From positions 124,001-188,000 of the forward strand of contig SAUG01000030.1 of NCBI GenBank assembly GCA_011316305.1: DNA of 64,000 bases, given 5' to 3'. The position numbers and the translations under genes are program-made. This document shows positions 33,986 through 45,939 of this stretch, one piece after another. This stretch comes from Rusavskia elegans. Lineage: Eukaryota; Ascomycota; Lecanoromycetes; Teloschistales; Teloschistaceae. How positions within the stretch are numbered: the first letter of the stretch is position 1; every line of letters begins with the position of its first letter. The notes under the pieces were generated by a model. That model was not told the DNA's origin. It made no database searches and saw only the letters and a program-made list of their open reading frames with translations.

Positions 33986-34239
33986 GTAATTACTGACACA
34001 AGTCACTCAACATCTTACGGCGTTGGCTGTCTCGTATTTGTAAGTATGAGTTTCTGAGTTGTGAAGGACTCGATAGGTTCTAAGAGATTGATGGTATTAC
34101 TGTAGAGTCAGTTACTGAGCATAAAGTCGCTTCCGAGGTTCCCATTTTGTCTGACTTGGCAACGGCACGTCGGCGCTTGACTTCGCCGACGCGTGTTTCC
34201 GTCTCTCCATGTAAGTAAGGTCCCACAAGTAAATACTTG

Positions 34240-35138
34240 ATGCGATCTTTTGGCGAGGGCTCTCATTCGCTCCGACTCTCGGGCGCCTCTTACCCTTCCA
34301 CTGATCGTTCTGTGATTATGGAGAATAGCACTGCCAAACGCTCCTCTTCTCGCAATCGCCCTCCCTCCAGGCCAACCACTCCGCTCCGACCAAGCTCCCG
34401 CACATCGTTACGAGAAAGCCAGACTTTCACCCCTGGCAGCGGCGCGTCATCCGCATTTCCCTTGGACTCGCTGGAACCTGCTTTTGCCGAATTCTCCGAC
34501 TCAATGGCCGATCTCGAAGCGAACCTCATGCATTTGCAGCTGATGCATGAGAGTCTATCGAGGTTCAATGAGAACTTTGCCAGCTTTCTGTATGGACTCA
34601 ACATGAACGCCTTTTGCGTTGATTTCCCCGAAGTTCGTTGTGTTTGGTCATCATCCTAGCCCTGCTCCAAACCTGATCCCAGCCTGCAGGCACCAATCCC
34701 TGAATCATTCAAACGTGCCCGCCCAGTCGAGGGCGGCGTGGGTAATTTTGGCAGCCCTCATGTTCCCCGAGACCAATCTAATCACATTTCCAGCTACTCC
34801 AACGCCCGAGGAAAGCTATAGAGGACGTGCAGATTCCGACGCAGCCGTAGAGCAAGATCCCGAGGCATCTTTCCTGTGCGCTATCTTCCAATTAAAACTG
34901 CTGCGTCCAACTTACCAGTATTCGCAGCACTACGGATACTTCGTTTTTCGACAAGCCTGCATCAGCTAAGAAGCCCCCAAGACATGCGATGTCTGCTTCT
35001 TCGACCTCCCGGCCAACCTCAGGTATGAGCAACAAGCGAGGAACAAACGTATCCGCCAGCGCCAGGGGAGGTCGAGGTAGCAGTAGAGACACGAGAGCAA
35101 GTGGAATTGCTAGAGGCAAACCTCGAGGCGCTGGATGA
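34240..35138 (+). CDS. dam1: DASH complex subunit Dam1
   Basis: Exons 34240-34632, 34690-34741, 34794-34875 and 34919-35138 give 747 nt and 248 aa, with introns of 57, 52 and 43 nt. An Arg/Ser/Pro N-terminus (RPPSRPTTPLRPSSR) precedes the conserved Dam1 helix: FAEFSDSMADLEANLMHLQLMHESLSRFNENFASFLYGLNMNAFC, then the DFPEAPIPESFKR segment. The C-terminus is a basic RGG-like tail. Dam1 forms the ring that couples kinetochores to depolymerising microtubules. The start may instead be ATG 34318 (MENST). The 43-nt third intron is among the shortest here. Confidence 0.93.
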
Positions 35139-35720
35139 GGGAGAAAAAAAGCCGATACCTCCAATGAATTGTGATGACCATCCCGATCTCATGTGCAGTT
35201 TCGCGGGATCGTCTACAGGTCGTGCTGGACGTATATGTTTCTTTCCGGAATATCTTATCGAGACAACAGGGGCTGTGAAATGGACTGAATTGGGTTTACT
35301 GATGTGTCTACAGGCGGCCAGGAGGTAACAGCGGATCGAGGAGTGTCCCGCCTGATGTTGCCTTCACAGCCCGACACATCCCCGATGCTGAGTAGGTCAT
35401 GAAGCCAGGCGACTTCTACGTTACAACTGCTCGAGGATACAAGGCAAGCCGTTTCCCACACAGTCTTCCAGTACACCGCCGCTCAGAGAGTGTCTCCAGA
35501 ATACCCCTTGACTCCAGAAAATGGGAAGGAAGGAGATGCACGTTAAAGAAGTGAATCATGTTATAAGGCAACTACATTTCCTATTTACTGGCGGTCTGCG
35601 AAATCGAATAGGGGTATCATCAAATGCGCATCATGCCGTTCGCCAACGCTCGATCAACACAAATTCGAAAAAGGGTAGCCTGGGTATTAATGTTCCTTTC
35701 TCCATCCAGTGATCTCCAGT
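35139..35720. other. Convergent intergenic region
   Basis: This 582-bp region lies between the stops of DAM1 (+) and the YTP1-like gene (-). Overlapping short frames have no domain features. Likely 3' UTRs only. Confidence 0.5.
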
Positions 35721-37577
35721 TCAGGACAAAGTACGATAATCACCATTATGTTCTGGCCGCCTTCGTCCGACAGCCCACCCTTTGATAGACAAAACAATGA
35801 TCTGCCAGGCCATCAAGAAGGCGGTCCAGCCCATGGTCACTGTGAAGACGAACATAGCATTCAGATCATGGCTTTCCATGGCGGCCACCGTGTCCTTGTT
35901 ACTGGCGATGAAGATCAAACCCCCAGAGATCAGGCAGAAGGACGCAATGATCTCCGACGGTGGTCGTGATGGTAGGTACGAGCTCGGTGGGCTCAGATAC
36001 GTCAAGATGTAGGTAACTGCTCGCGCCAACGCAAACCCCACGAAGAGCATTCCCCACTGCTTGTGTACCATGGTCGAGACCATCGAGTGTTGATGGTGGG
36101 AACTCATCATCAGACCGAGTAAGAGAATTATTAAGGCTGGGAAGGGATTCATCGAAGACGAATAAGTTTTAGGAGGCGCCCATCGCTCTTCATGAGAGTA
36201 TTGATCTCCGTTCGCGTTCCATTGCGAGAAGCTGGCATTCAGTAATTCGCGGACCTTCCTGGATTCGACGAGCATGCCGAAGAGGCCCCCGCCAAAGAAC
36301 ATGATCGAGATGGAAACATGTTCGAGGTCTTGTGCTGTCCATGCATCACCCCATGCGGCCAAATGTTCGAGGAAGACATTTGTGGACCCGTAGAGAAAGA
36401 TAACGAAGGATTCCACAAACTCGGCTGACGGAACTTTCAATTGACGAGCGCTGACGATGCCAAGCGGAGGTCGAACGTTCCAAGCCCAACCGTACTCAGC
36501 AAAGCAGCCCATCCAGCGGGAAAGGGTGAGCAACCCATACCAGAAGAAGATGCCGCCTTTAACAGAATGCGCCAAACCGTTGAAGATGTTGCTACCACGA
36601 AAGACACCTCCGTAAGTGACTAATCCAGTCAAGATAGCAACAAAACCGATGATGAGTATAAGGATGTCGACCGTGTCATAGTACCAGGCCAGAATATTCC
36701 AGATTCGGTTCGGCATCGCATGTGACACGCGAGACAAGAGGCGGAACATCTTTGCCGAGCCGAGCAGTCTTTTACTCTTCCTATACGGTATGCCATAGTC
36801 ACGTTCTTGGTCTTCGAATTGCGGTGTTTCCTTGTCCTTCTCTTCAAGGAGGCCAGCGGGTGAATCGCTCCTGCTGGTGTTCGATTCGGTGCCATGGCCA
36901 CTATCATGAGAGTACCGGTGCATCGATGCTACGCTTTCTGGATGCATTTGATGGTATCCGGCCATATTGTCTGTGCCCAAAGGCATAAAAGCACGACGCT
37001 CTTCACCATAGGAATCCTCAATCTTTTTGTCGTCGGTACAGATTCTGAGCAGCCCGATGATGATCTGCGCCAAGACCACCCAAGTAATGGCCCATCCAAG
37101 TGTATGGTGAAGGTTTTTCTCGTACATATCAGGGGTTCTGCTGTTGTAGATGGTACCGAAGAGGAGGCCGAAAGCGTTCAAGCCGAAGAAGACGACTTGG
37201 GTCGCGAATGCCAAGCGGGAGCGGGCGACACTGAGCATGACCGCTGTGAAGGATCTTAGTGGACATAGTCGATGTGGGGCGGCTCGCTACTCACAGACTG
37301 GTAATACGAAGAACCATGCGATCGTCATGAGCGCGATATGAGCCAGGATGAAAGGAGAGAAGCCCGAGTGCGTAAAGTAGGTGGACGGTACCGGTACGGC
37401 AGTCATGGACACCGTTGGAGAGCCCATAACCGACGCGGTAGGACTTGCATTGGACGATGTGGAAGCTGGCATATCCATGACATTTCCTTCATGATGGTCA
37501 TGCCCATGCACGAAGACTGGGTAGGTCGTCGCCAGCAGTGCGACCACTGCAATCCAGATACCGGTCCTTTTAACCAT
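35721..37577 (-). CDS. ytp1: YTP1-like integral membrane protein
   Basis: Two exons, 37577-37295 and 37243-35721, with a 51-nt intron, give 601 aa. An N-terminal signal sequence (MVKRTGIWIAVVALLATTYP) is followed by an HDHHEG metal-like motif and a Ser/Thr-rich lumenal segment. About ten membrane helices follow (for example PFILAHIALMTIAWFFVLPV, WAITWVVLAQIIIGLLRI, ILILIIGFVAILTGL, ISIMFFGGGLFGML, ALIILLLGLMMSSHHQH). A charged loop of about 100 residues interrupts the helices. It matches the Ytp1 family, related to cytochrome b561-type and metal-responsive membrane proteins, whose function is not established. Histidine-rich loops suggest heme or metal contact, which is inference. Confidence 0.87.
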
Positions 37578-38893
37578 GAGCCGGGACGAGTCACTGCTGT
37601 CTTCCTATGTTCTTTCTGATGTACTTTATGAGTGATTAGGGGGGTGTGGTGATCAGATGAAGGTAGCAAACCGAGACTGGTACTTGGATGTTACACAATA
37701 TTTAGGTAGAGAGAAGTAACAATAGGAAAGATGCACGTTGCAGTGAACAACACTGTGAGCAGGCTGTGTAGCAAAGAGGAATCACTCAAGGCGAGGTTGA
37801 CAGGGAAACTGAAAGGTATCATCGAATTTATCATCATTATTATTCAGCAGTGGGCTTGGAAGTAGCTGGATTATTCAGGACCAGCAACAGCAGTGAAGAA
37901 GGAAAGGAAGGCTCGGGTTTCTGTTTGTGTCAGCTGCTACTCTCTGAGTAATGCTTCACAGACTCGTCCGTGTAGGTGCTAAGTGGTGGACGTCGGTGGA
38001 AACAGCATCCGTAGCGAATCCGTAGCAAGCATCCAACAACGTCAGAGCGTCGGCCTTCCGGCTTTGCCGTTGTAATACTCGTAGCCGGCAAGGCCCGAAA
38101 CTGCGGGAAAGGGCTGCCTGCTCTTCACATGATGCAGAAGTGACACATCGATGACTTGCATCATCGGGCTCTGCTGCTAACTCCGCCTCGGATCGGAACA
38201 AGCTCCGATCGGTCCTTCCACCATCTGTTTCTGACGCACGAGGTTCGTTAAATAAACCGCAGCCAGAGGTCGGACGGTGCTCCGGCTGGCTCTGCATTAG
38301 GACTACGAGCACCTTATGCAAACCCTCCTCATGATGTCGTTCACAAAAACCCGGCCAGGAGCGAAGGACTTTGCTGAGGCTGAACCCTTACGGGCAACCT
38401 TCGACCTGAACAATTCAAGAGGATCCTGCCTGTGGCTTGAAGCAACTCCGCCGAGACATTCTGGCTCCGGGATTCGAGCTATGTAAAGGTAGGTTGTATG
38501 AGTCACCTTCCGCCTGCATCCGACAACAGGCTGAATCATCTGCGTTGATCTCACTGCTTCTTGATGAACACTAAGAAGATGGGTTCGTTGATGCTACCCG
38601 TATCATTATTATTGATATCTGGCTCATACGACACTACCCTGTAAGCGAAATGATCGTCTGGCCCGTTTTTAGATCCTTATCTTATAAGCAAGTTAATTCT
38701 GAAACACCGCAAATTAATCCAAGTCGAGGGAAAAAATCCCTTAAAATCCGTATCTTATATGCAAACCTGTCCTGTAGGCGGGAGATGTCTTATGCGCCAG
38801 ATTTTACGGTACTGATCATATTTCGGAGGTCTATTTGCCATCGGTACAATCCCGTGATGTTCCTACATCTAACCACGTGCTACCCGGCCCAAC
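37578..38893. other. Intergenic region (1.3 kb), YTP1 promoter and EFM5 3' flank
   Basis: The left part is the YTP1-like upstream region. The right part (about 38640-38830) is AT-rich and carries two imperfect 19-bp direct repeats. No protein-like frame or RNA gene was recognised. Confidence 0.5.
38673..38764. repeat. Pair of imperfect 19-bp direct repeats
   Basis: ATCC(T/G)TATCTTATA(A/T)GCAA occurs at 38673-38691 and 38746-38764, identical at 17 of 19 bases. Each contains a TATC (GATA) core. Confidence 0.7.
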
Positions 38894-39876
38894 TCACTGT
38901 GCCCACCTCCAAACTTGGCTTTCGAAATTGGCGTAGCATCTGAAGTCGTTGCTCAATCGATCCTGCGAGTGCTTGGGTCGAAATGTGGTGGTCTTGATGC
39001 CACGGTATAGCTTGTGGATCAGGTCTGTCATTCTTTCTCCCGTGCACACAATGATTCGTGCTTCTTCAGCACCCATCCTTGAGAGCCATCGTACCGTGAG
39101 CGCGGCTAAAGTCAGACACCAGACCATCAGTCATGTATATCCAGTCGCTCCGAACCAAGGACGCACCTTTAGTCTGACAATCTGCACTCAGAAAAGGTGG
39201 ATCACACAAGATACGATCGTAAGCACCTTTCAAGTCACCTGGATGACTGTGTGTCAGTATTAGCTCCACAGTTGTGGCCAGCTTCTCTGACCTGGCAATT
39301 TGGTCGGTGATTGGAAATCGTAGTGGACGAATTCCTTGAACACGCTGAATCGTTGGTCGAATTCGAGTAAGCTGATTTGTGCATGTTGAGTCGTGGTTCC
39401 CTTTGACTATTGGTGAGAACGCTCTCTAGATGAACACAGATCATAGCTGTCCCATACCAGTAAGTTCTTAAGCTGAATGAAGACGCTCGGAGCGGAGACA
39501 AGTGCTATTCGAGTGTCTTTCGAAGAGCCTTTGAGGAGCTGCTCAGCAAGAAGGATGGCCGTCTCATCACTGTACTGAGAGCGTCAAGATGGCTCATTTT
39601 ATGTAGGATAGAAGCGCTTACCCAAAACTGGCTTGCGTTCCAGTCTTCTGTGAACATGGTCATTGAGAGGGGCGTTTGGAGCCGGCCGTCTTCCGTCTGA
39701 GCTTTGAGATCTTCGAAACGCTTCTCATTCTGTTCCCGATCAGAATAGAAGTCTCCAAGCAAGGCGAGTGTATCAGCCGGTAGTTTCCTGGAGGCCTACT
39801 CAGCAGGCCTGACATCTCAAAAGCTGTAAACAGTGAGGTGGTACGGTATATCCTCTCCGTCATCCCCACTAGGCAT
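38894..39876 (-). CDS. efm5: eEF1A lysine methyltransferase Efm5 (N6-MTase-like fold)
   Basis: Six exons: 39876-39845, 39787-39622, 39574-39458, 39406-39292, 39238-39167 and 39105-38894. They sum to 714 nt and 237 aa, with introns of 47-61 nt. The sequence runs LGDFYSDREQNEKRFEDLK, WNASQFWYSDETA, a SAM-binding region (TRIALVSAPSVF), LLEFDQRFSVFKEFVHYDFQ, and the catalytic-type motif CDPPFLSADCQTK. The end reads NDFRCYANFESQVWRW. In yeast and humans (EEF1AKMT1) this enzyme trimethylates a lysine of eEF1A. The fold had been predicted as a DNA adenine methylase, so the DPPF motif should not be read as DNA modification. Confidence 0.92.
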
Positions 39877-40023
39877 GGTATTCGAACGGGTGTTGATCAT
39901 TCGAGCTTTGGCATTTCAAAGAGATCATTCAACGCATCAGGTCCTGATCTGATTGTTGTTTGAATAACTTTGACCGTTATGTATTGACGTTTCGCACTTG
40001 CCCAGAAAAGGCCACCGGTACAG

Positions 40024-40527
40024 TCGTATTCAAAACCCTGAAGTTCCAGGAGGGGTCGGGCTGGGCAACACACATCAAATTCTACCACGAACCAGAACTT
40101 AACAGGCTTATATTATAGCCTATATCGGACTTATTAATAGTATTAAGACTACAAATTAAAGATCTTCGTCTAAACTAAAATTCTGCCTCTTTAGATTTTC
40201 TTATTCTAATCGCTAGACTTTTTAATTTAAAACCTATAGGGTATTCGAGGACTCTCTACTCGTAGTCGTTTTTAGAGGTTTCCCGGCGGGGTATACAATA
40301 ATATAAAACTAAAAAGAAAATATTTACTCTCTACGATTAAATACGAAGTACTCTACTAGAATATTTAATTATTCTAGTCTTTAATCTATCCTCTCGGCTC
40401 TTTAAAATAGCCTCTTCAGAATCTTTAAAGTATATAATTTGCCTGGTTTAAAATTCCTGGTTGTGGTAGAATTTGATATGTGTTGCCCAGCCCGACCCCT
40501 CCTGGAACTTCAGGGTTTTGAATACGA
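40024..40527. mobile_element. MITE-like inverted-repeat element with AT-rich core
   Basis: A left arm starting TCGTATTCAAAACCCTGAAG at 40024 is matched in reverse complement by a right arm ending at 40527. The arms are nearly identical over about 70 bp and similar over about 85-95 bp. The inner 350 bp (about 40100-40440) are strongly AT-rich with many TpA steps and no coding potential. Differences between arms include C to T changes, which fits repeat-induced point mutation. Both arms contain the block encoding the accidental peptide CCPARPLLELQGFEY. No target-site duplication could be seen. Confidence 0.7.
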
Positions 40528-40750
40528 ATGCGGGAGAGCGACGGTGACATGCGGGAGGCGCGTGGGTCGGCAATCTCAATTGCAACGACCGTTCCGAAAA
40601 ATAGAGCCACCTTCAACCAGCCGCTTTCGACACACAGACAGATCAAAACAGTATGCCTTTTAGACTGGAACATCTGCAAAGCTACAGTGTATCCAAGACG
40701 AGGCTGTGTCTTCCTCGACGGTAGCCGTACACCGGAATTTTGGAGAGACC

Positions 40751-41877
40751 ATGGCGCCAACCATTCCATCACTCGATGTCAGGAGATTACGATCCTACGT
40801 CTTCCGCCTACCTCTATTTACTCGCATCGTGCTGGTCTTTGTTGTCGTATTCTGGATACTGGAGTTGCAGAAGGTCTGGAACGTGGTTCAATGGGGTGCT
40901 CTTATACCGAAGGAAGTCAATTTGGGAACGAGTAAGTCGCAGCAAGTGCCTGCTTTGCCCTATACATCGCATCATACCTCTTCGTATAGCTGATCACTTG
41001 TGCGTTACAGTGTATCGATTGAACACGTATCCTCTCATACATCGGAACTTCCTGCACGCTTTCTTCAACACGCTGGCACTTGTCCCTCTACTCGAAAGAT
41101 TTGAGGCAGAACATGGCACATTACTCAGTGGAGCAATGTTCGCTGGTCGTTCGTGCCGCTTGTTCCTTGCTATTGAACGCTTGGCATCGCTGATACGACT
41201 TATGCAGCTCTTTCAACGCTTCCAGCCGCGGTATATCTCCTTGTCGAAAGAGGGATTTTGCGCCAGAACACAGCCATACTCGGAGCAAGGTGATTCATTG
41301 AAACCACCGATATAGAGATTTTCGCTCATGCCTCTCAGCATATGGGTTTTTGTTCTTCTCGGCGTGGAGGGTATTAAGGCATACAAAGCAAACCCTCATT
41401 TCGCGTACGATCCCTTCACTCGGCAAGGCGACTGATCGCTTCGGGCTAATATCGAATATAGCATCAGTACATATCGAATACCAACATGGACAACACCTCT
41501 TGTTATCCTCCTTTTCACAACCGCCCTCATCCCAAACACCTCTCTGCTCGGTCATCTGGGTAGTGTTGGCGTGGGGTACTTATGTACGACTTCTATGATG
41601 TGATCTGCCTGTGCTAAAAAACAGGGAATGGCTGATTTTCTTGTCTGTAGACGGTCTAGGCTACCTGAAGGTCCTTGCGCCACCCGAAAAGGTCCTTCGC
41701 TGGATCGAAGGAAAGTTGAACCTCCTCGGGCGGCTCCCCCATTACGTCTCGATCGACCAAAAGACCTACGGAAGATATGGTGTACTGCCAACGAGTTCCA
41801 ACCCATCACTGTCCGCTGGTGGGGAAGGCTCTGTGCAAATGCCCTATCTGGGTTCTGGTCAGCGATTAGGGCCGTAA
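40751..41877 (+). CDS. rbd2: Rhomboid serine protease Rbd2
   Basis: Six exons: 40751-40931, 41011-41145, 41208-41289, 41339-41404, 41462-41583 and 41651-41877. They give 813 nt and 270 aa. Membrane helices include FTRIVLVFVVVFWILEL and TPLVILLFTTALIPN. The conserved rhomboid loop reads MYRLNTYPLIHRNFLHAFFN. The serine motif is NTAILGAS (GxS), and the second catalytic residue lies in LLGHLGSVGVGYL. The cytosolic tail has KTYGRYGVLP. It is an intramembrane protease, probably of the Golgi; in other fungi Rbd2 acts in sterol-regulated transcription factor (SREBP) processing. An intron splits the codon of the catalytic serine (AG|C, 41290-41338). The inverted-repeat element ends 223 bp upstream of the start. 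Confidence 0.92.
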
Positions 41878-42479
41878 CGATGTAACCGTTAAGCATTGTA
41901 TTTCTACCTGTGAATCATCTCGTATCAGCGCATTCGTTACATGGAAGAGCGACTTATTGGTACCTTGGTTTGTAGCAATCATTCTGATGTTATTGTTGTG
42001 TCGATAGTCTGACTTCGATGCAAACAAAGACACGAAGCTTGCACGTGGCTTGACTGGGTCGACGGCATGTAGCTAAAACCGAAAGAAGAACTTCCTCGAT
42101 AGTGTTTTTGACTTCATCCAGATACAGTAGGGGTTTACCCCTGAAAGCATCAGTTGGCAACAACAATATTAATACGTCGACCCCGGAGGTTGACTCTGCT
42201 AGGTTTTTTGCATCATTGTCAATTTCGGATGCTTGCAATTGCTAAGCATTCACTTTTGGCTGCAGCCGATAGATTCCTACAACGTAGCCCATTTATTATG
42301 CGGAGTGCCAACTCTTGTCTACTGTAGCATGTCGTTAGGATGCCACGAATGGTTTGACTGGTATCGTGGTCGCGAGTGCCCCGTATGGTTCAACTCTGAA
42401 TCTTCGACTACCTCCAAAATCCCGCATGGCACTGCTATGTAAGTTTGCTGTTTTTGTAAGTTCGAAGTGATGCACGGTC
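41878..42479. other. Intergenic region, RBD2 to GAA1
   Basis: This 602-bp spacer contains a minus frame at 41990-42238 (82 codons) with no family resemblance. It probably holds the RBD2 3' UTR and the GAA1 promoter. Confidence 0.45.
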
Positions 42480-44511
42480 ATGGGACTAATGACCATAGAA
42501 GCTCCTACGATCCTAGCATTGCGGAAAGATCCACGCTTGCTCAAGGTCCCACCGTACCTTTCTGCATTGTGCATCGTCATTGGGATCGTCTGGCTTTTCC
42601 TGTTGCCCCTCAACGAATATTCGCGGCACACATACATCTCGGAGAATGCGCTTCTCCCCGGTCAGGTTCACACCTACTTTGGGGGGAGCGAGCAGAATGT
42701 GTTCAATGCCTACAAGCATGAGGTCCAGAACCTCACGGGGAAAGACCCTGGAGTGTATGCTCTCCAATTATCTTCTCCACAGGGCAAGGGATGGCTGATA
42801 ATCTCTCGAAGAATCGCCGCGCAATTGAGCAACATTCTTCACTCCGTGGGTTTAAAAGCTGCTACACAGAAATACCGATATGAGGCTGCAGGCAATGTCC
42901 ATAGCGGAGAAAATGCCTATGCAGTCTTACACGCGCCTCGCGGTGACGCTACAGAAGCTATCGTGCTTGTTGCAGCTTGGACAAACATGGACGGCGAGCT
43001 CAACCAGAGCGGTGTGGCTCTGGCGCTGACCTTGGCAAGATACTTCAAGCGTGGGCGCTCTCGAGCCTGAACTATTGCTGCTACGTACGATTGACGATGG
43101 CTTAGGCTGGTCCCTATGGTCGAAGGATATTATTATTTTGATTACGTCGGATAGCAGAGCTGGTCCGCAAGCCTGGGTGGACGCCTACCACGACGAACAT
43201 TCACCCGATTCAGCAGACCCTTTGCAGTTGAAGAGTGGAGCTCTACAAGGAGTTGTGGTCGTAGACAATGCGCTGGATCACCGTTTTGAATCCCTACATA
43301 TCGTGTACGATGGTATCAATGGCCAGCTTCCAAACCTGGATTTGTTCAACAGCGCGGTTGCTATCGCCAGCGGACAGATGGGCATTGGTGTCTCTCTGCA
43401 ACGTATGTGGAAACATGGTGATAGCTATCGAGAGAGACTTCAAACCATGCTTAGGGGTATGGTCAGTCAAGGTCTGGGCCATGCTTCAGGTCCTCATAGC
43501 AGCTTCATACCCTACCATGTGGATGCAATCACATTGCAAGCTGTCGGTCACGGCTGGCAAGATGAGATGGCCATGGGCAGGTGCGTGGAGAGCACCTTTC
43601 GAAGTCTCAACAATCTCCTGGAGCACTTCCATCAGAGCTTTTTCTTCTACCTTTTGATGCAGGCCAATCGCTTCGTGAGCATAGGGACATATCTTCCCAG
43701 CGCCATGCTTGTGGCAGTCAATTTTACTATCATGGCGATTGCGCTCTGGATTCAGAGCGGACGACCGCCGAAACGTAGAGTGGCATCTGCGACGGTCGAC
43801 AAGACTAAAGAATCCGAAGTTGAGGTTGTCCGGAAGGAGGGAATGGTTGCATTGGTACCGACAGCAGACTTAGCCATCGTTGAACGACAGTTATTCTTAC
43901 CGGTTGCCCTTGTGGTTGGCTTTCACTTCCTGGGCGCTGTCCCCCTTTACGTCTTTAACAATACGCAACAAGAGGTAGGCTTTGCATTCAAATGGATGCA
44001 ACCCAAACTAACGCCTGGCTAGGCTCTGGCGCAAACTTTGGTTTTCTTCGCCTATGCCAATGTTGTTTTACCCGCCTTACTTGCAATCATCATATCCGGT
44101 TTCACGACCCTCAGCTCTCACCGCCTCGTTTTACTCCAATGCTTTTCGCTACTACTACTCGGCATGTTCCTCGCTACGCTCGCCACGCTGAACTTCTCGC
44201 TCGCATTTCTCATCGGTCTTTTGGCAGCGCCGCTCTCTTTTGTTGGCGTGACCATGTCGGCGGACAATGGGAACGCACCCCCCAAGCTTGGCACTTCTCG
44301 GAAGGTCGTTTGCAATGTTTTGCTACATCTGTTGAGTCCGCCCGTGGTTGTTCTAGCTGTATGCAAGATCTCTGGGGTGGATGCAGGAGCGACACTAGCT
44401 GAAGCCGCGTTTGGGTGGAAGGTCTCGGGCTTGCGGACTCAGGTCGTTGTATGTTGCGTCTGGTGGCCGGCTTGGCTGATCGGAGCTGTGATTGTAAGCC
44501 CTGGTCTGTAG
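42480..44511 (+). CDS. gaa1: GPI transamidase subunit Gaa1
   Basis: Exons 42480-43050, 43106-43974 and 44023-44511 give 1929 nt and 642 aa, with introns of 55 and 48 nt. An N-terminal membrane anchor (LSALCIVIGIVWLFLLPL) precedes the conserved lumenal YSRHTYISENALLPGQVHTYF. A peptidase-like M28 fold follows with AIVLVAAWTNMDGELNQSGVALAL and IIILITSDSRAGPQAWVDAY. Several C-terminal helices occur (LFLPVALVVGFHFLGAVP, FAYANVVLPALLAIIISGF). Gaa1 belongs to the ER complex that transfers GPI anchors to proteins. At the 3' end GTGATT|GTAAGC could be a donor leading to a longer C-terminus, but no clear homologous continuation was seen. Confidence 0.93.
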
Positions 44512-44735
44512 CTGCATGTACACTTATCATGCATATCGATAGTCAATATCTCGTGGATCATCCGCTTCCTGGAGACCTGCACTGTGATGTCGCCACTCAA
44601 TGTATCTGTTATTGTACCGTCTACCAAAAGCAACGTAAGGTCTTTAAGTCAAAGTAGCATGGGATAATCATGGAGTATCGGTCGTGGTTTGTGTCAAGGC
44701 TCTGGGCCACGACATTTCTATGAGTCTTTCAAAGT

Positions 44736-45939
44736 CTATGCTGCCCAAACATCCTTGCCAACCCCCTCAATCCAGTTTCCTAATTGGTTCACACTCGAAT
44801 CCCAATCTTTCAGTCGTAACCTCATATTATCAATCTGCTTCATGTCCAACACTTTCGGCTGGACCCAGTTAATCCGCGCAACCTCAGCTACCTGATCAAT
44901 ACTACCCTTCAGCAATCCTAAACTCAATGCCTTCATGATGAGGATCTCAATCTCGTGCGGCTGGACCTTGGTCTCTTGCGATATGGTCTGAAATGTCATG
45001 GCGCGATCGTGTGGCGGTCTTCGGAACACCGCTTCTGTGAGTGCGGCCAGGGAGATCTTTTGCCAAAGAAATGTCTTATGTTCATCCAGCAGAGGGGCCT
45101 TCGAGATGTTGTCCTCGAGGACGTTGTAAGCGTTGAGGTCGCCGCGGTTGAATGCGAAAAGCAGGTCTCGGAGCCAGCTATGCTCTGGGGTGTTGAGCGA
45201 GTCTAAGATCGGATGGAGTAGGAGTTCGCCAAAGTTGTAGATGGAGTCTGATATCAGAGCTGCGATGCTGAGGTCGTAGGCGCGTGATTGGGCATCTTCG
45301 AGGGTGAGAGATTTCAGATCGATGCACGCAAGGTATAGGAGTGCGTTTTTGTAGTAGGAACCGAATTCCGCTTTGGCTTGGTAGTAGCTGGCGTTGGTGC
45401 GATAAAAGGAAGCGTGGACCTCGTTCTCGACGGAGTCGAAGCTATCGAGTATTGACTCTGCGGTGTCGAGATCCTTACGGGCACCGGCCAGATCTTGCAG
45501 CCTGAGCTTGACATCTGATGCCGCAACAAGGGCGTAGACGTAAGCATCTTGTGAAGCGGGTTTGTTGACTTTAGTGGTTAGGTCCGTGAGGAAAGAGAGT
45601 CGTTCCTGGTCATCTAGCCGTAGGTGAGTATATTTTCTGCATGGACAAGGGGACTATACGCAAACCTGAGCACTGTGCAGCCGCTAGGAGACCCAGAGAG
45701 ACGAATTTGAGCTGGTTAATCTTCTCAGAAAAGCTGAGGATGAAGCGTCTGAAGAGTGGTAATCGTTGAGAGGCGCTGTCTGGTGTATTGAAGTATTCGA
45801 CGAGGACGTCCGTGAGCTGATGCCATAATTTCCGATCCCAGTAGTCTTCGATCGTGAGAAAGCTTTGCTGCAGATCTTCGGGTGCATTTTCGCGCTGTTC
45901 CGACAGAAAATTGGCGACAGCCTCTGGATCCATTATCAT
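44736..45939 (-). CDS. rpn9: 26S proteasome regulatory subunit Rpn9
   Basis: Two exons, 45939-45666 and 45613-44736, with a 52-nt intron, give 383 aa; starting at the second ATG (45933) gives 381. The N-terminal helical repeats include FLTIEDYWDRKLWHQLTDVL. The PCI domain near the end has FQTISQETKVQPHEIEILIMKALSLGLLKGSIDQV, then a C-terminal helix ending DVWAA. Rpn9 is a lid subunit of the 19S particle (PSMD13). It shares a 222-bp divergent promoter with the complex I subunit. I found no perfect PACE element there. Confidence 0.92.

Noticed and set aside
38894..39876. DNA adenine methyltransferase, suggested by DPPF
   Set aside because: The rest of the protein follows the Efm5/EEF1AKMT1 family, which methylates eEF1A lysine; the DPPF-type motif is retained from the shared fold.
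41990..42238. An 82-codon minus-strand frame between RBD2 and GAA1
   Set aside because: No recognisable family, weak composition, and it lies in the expected 3' UTR and promoter space.
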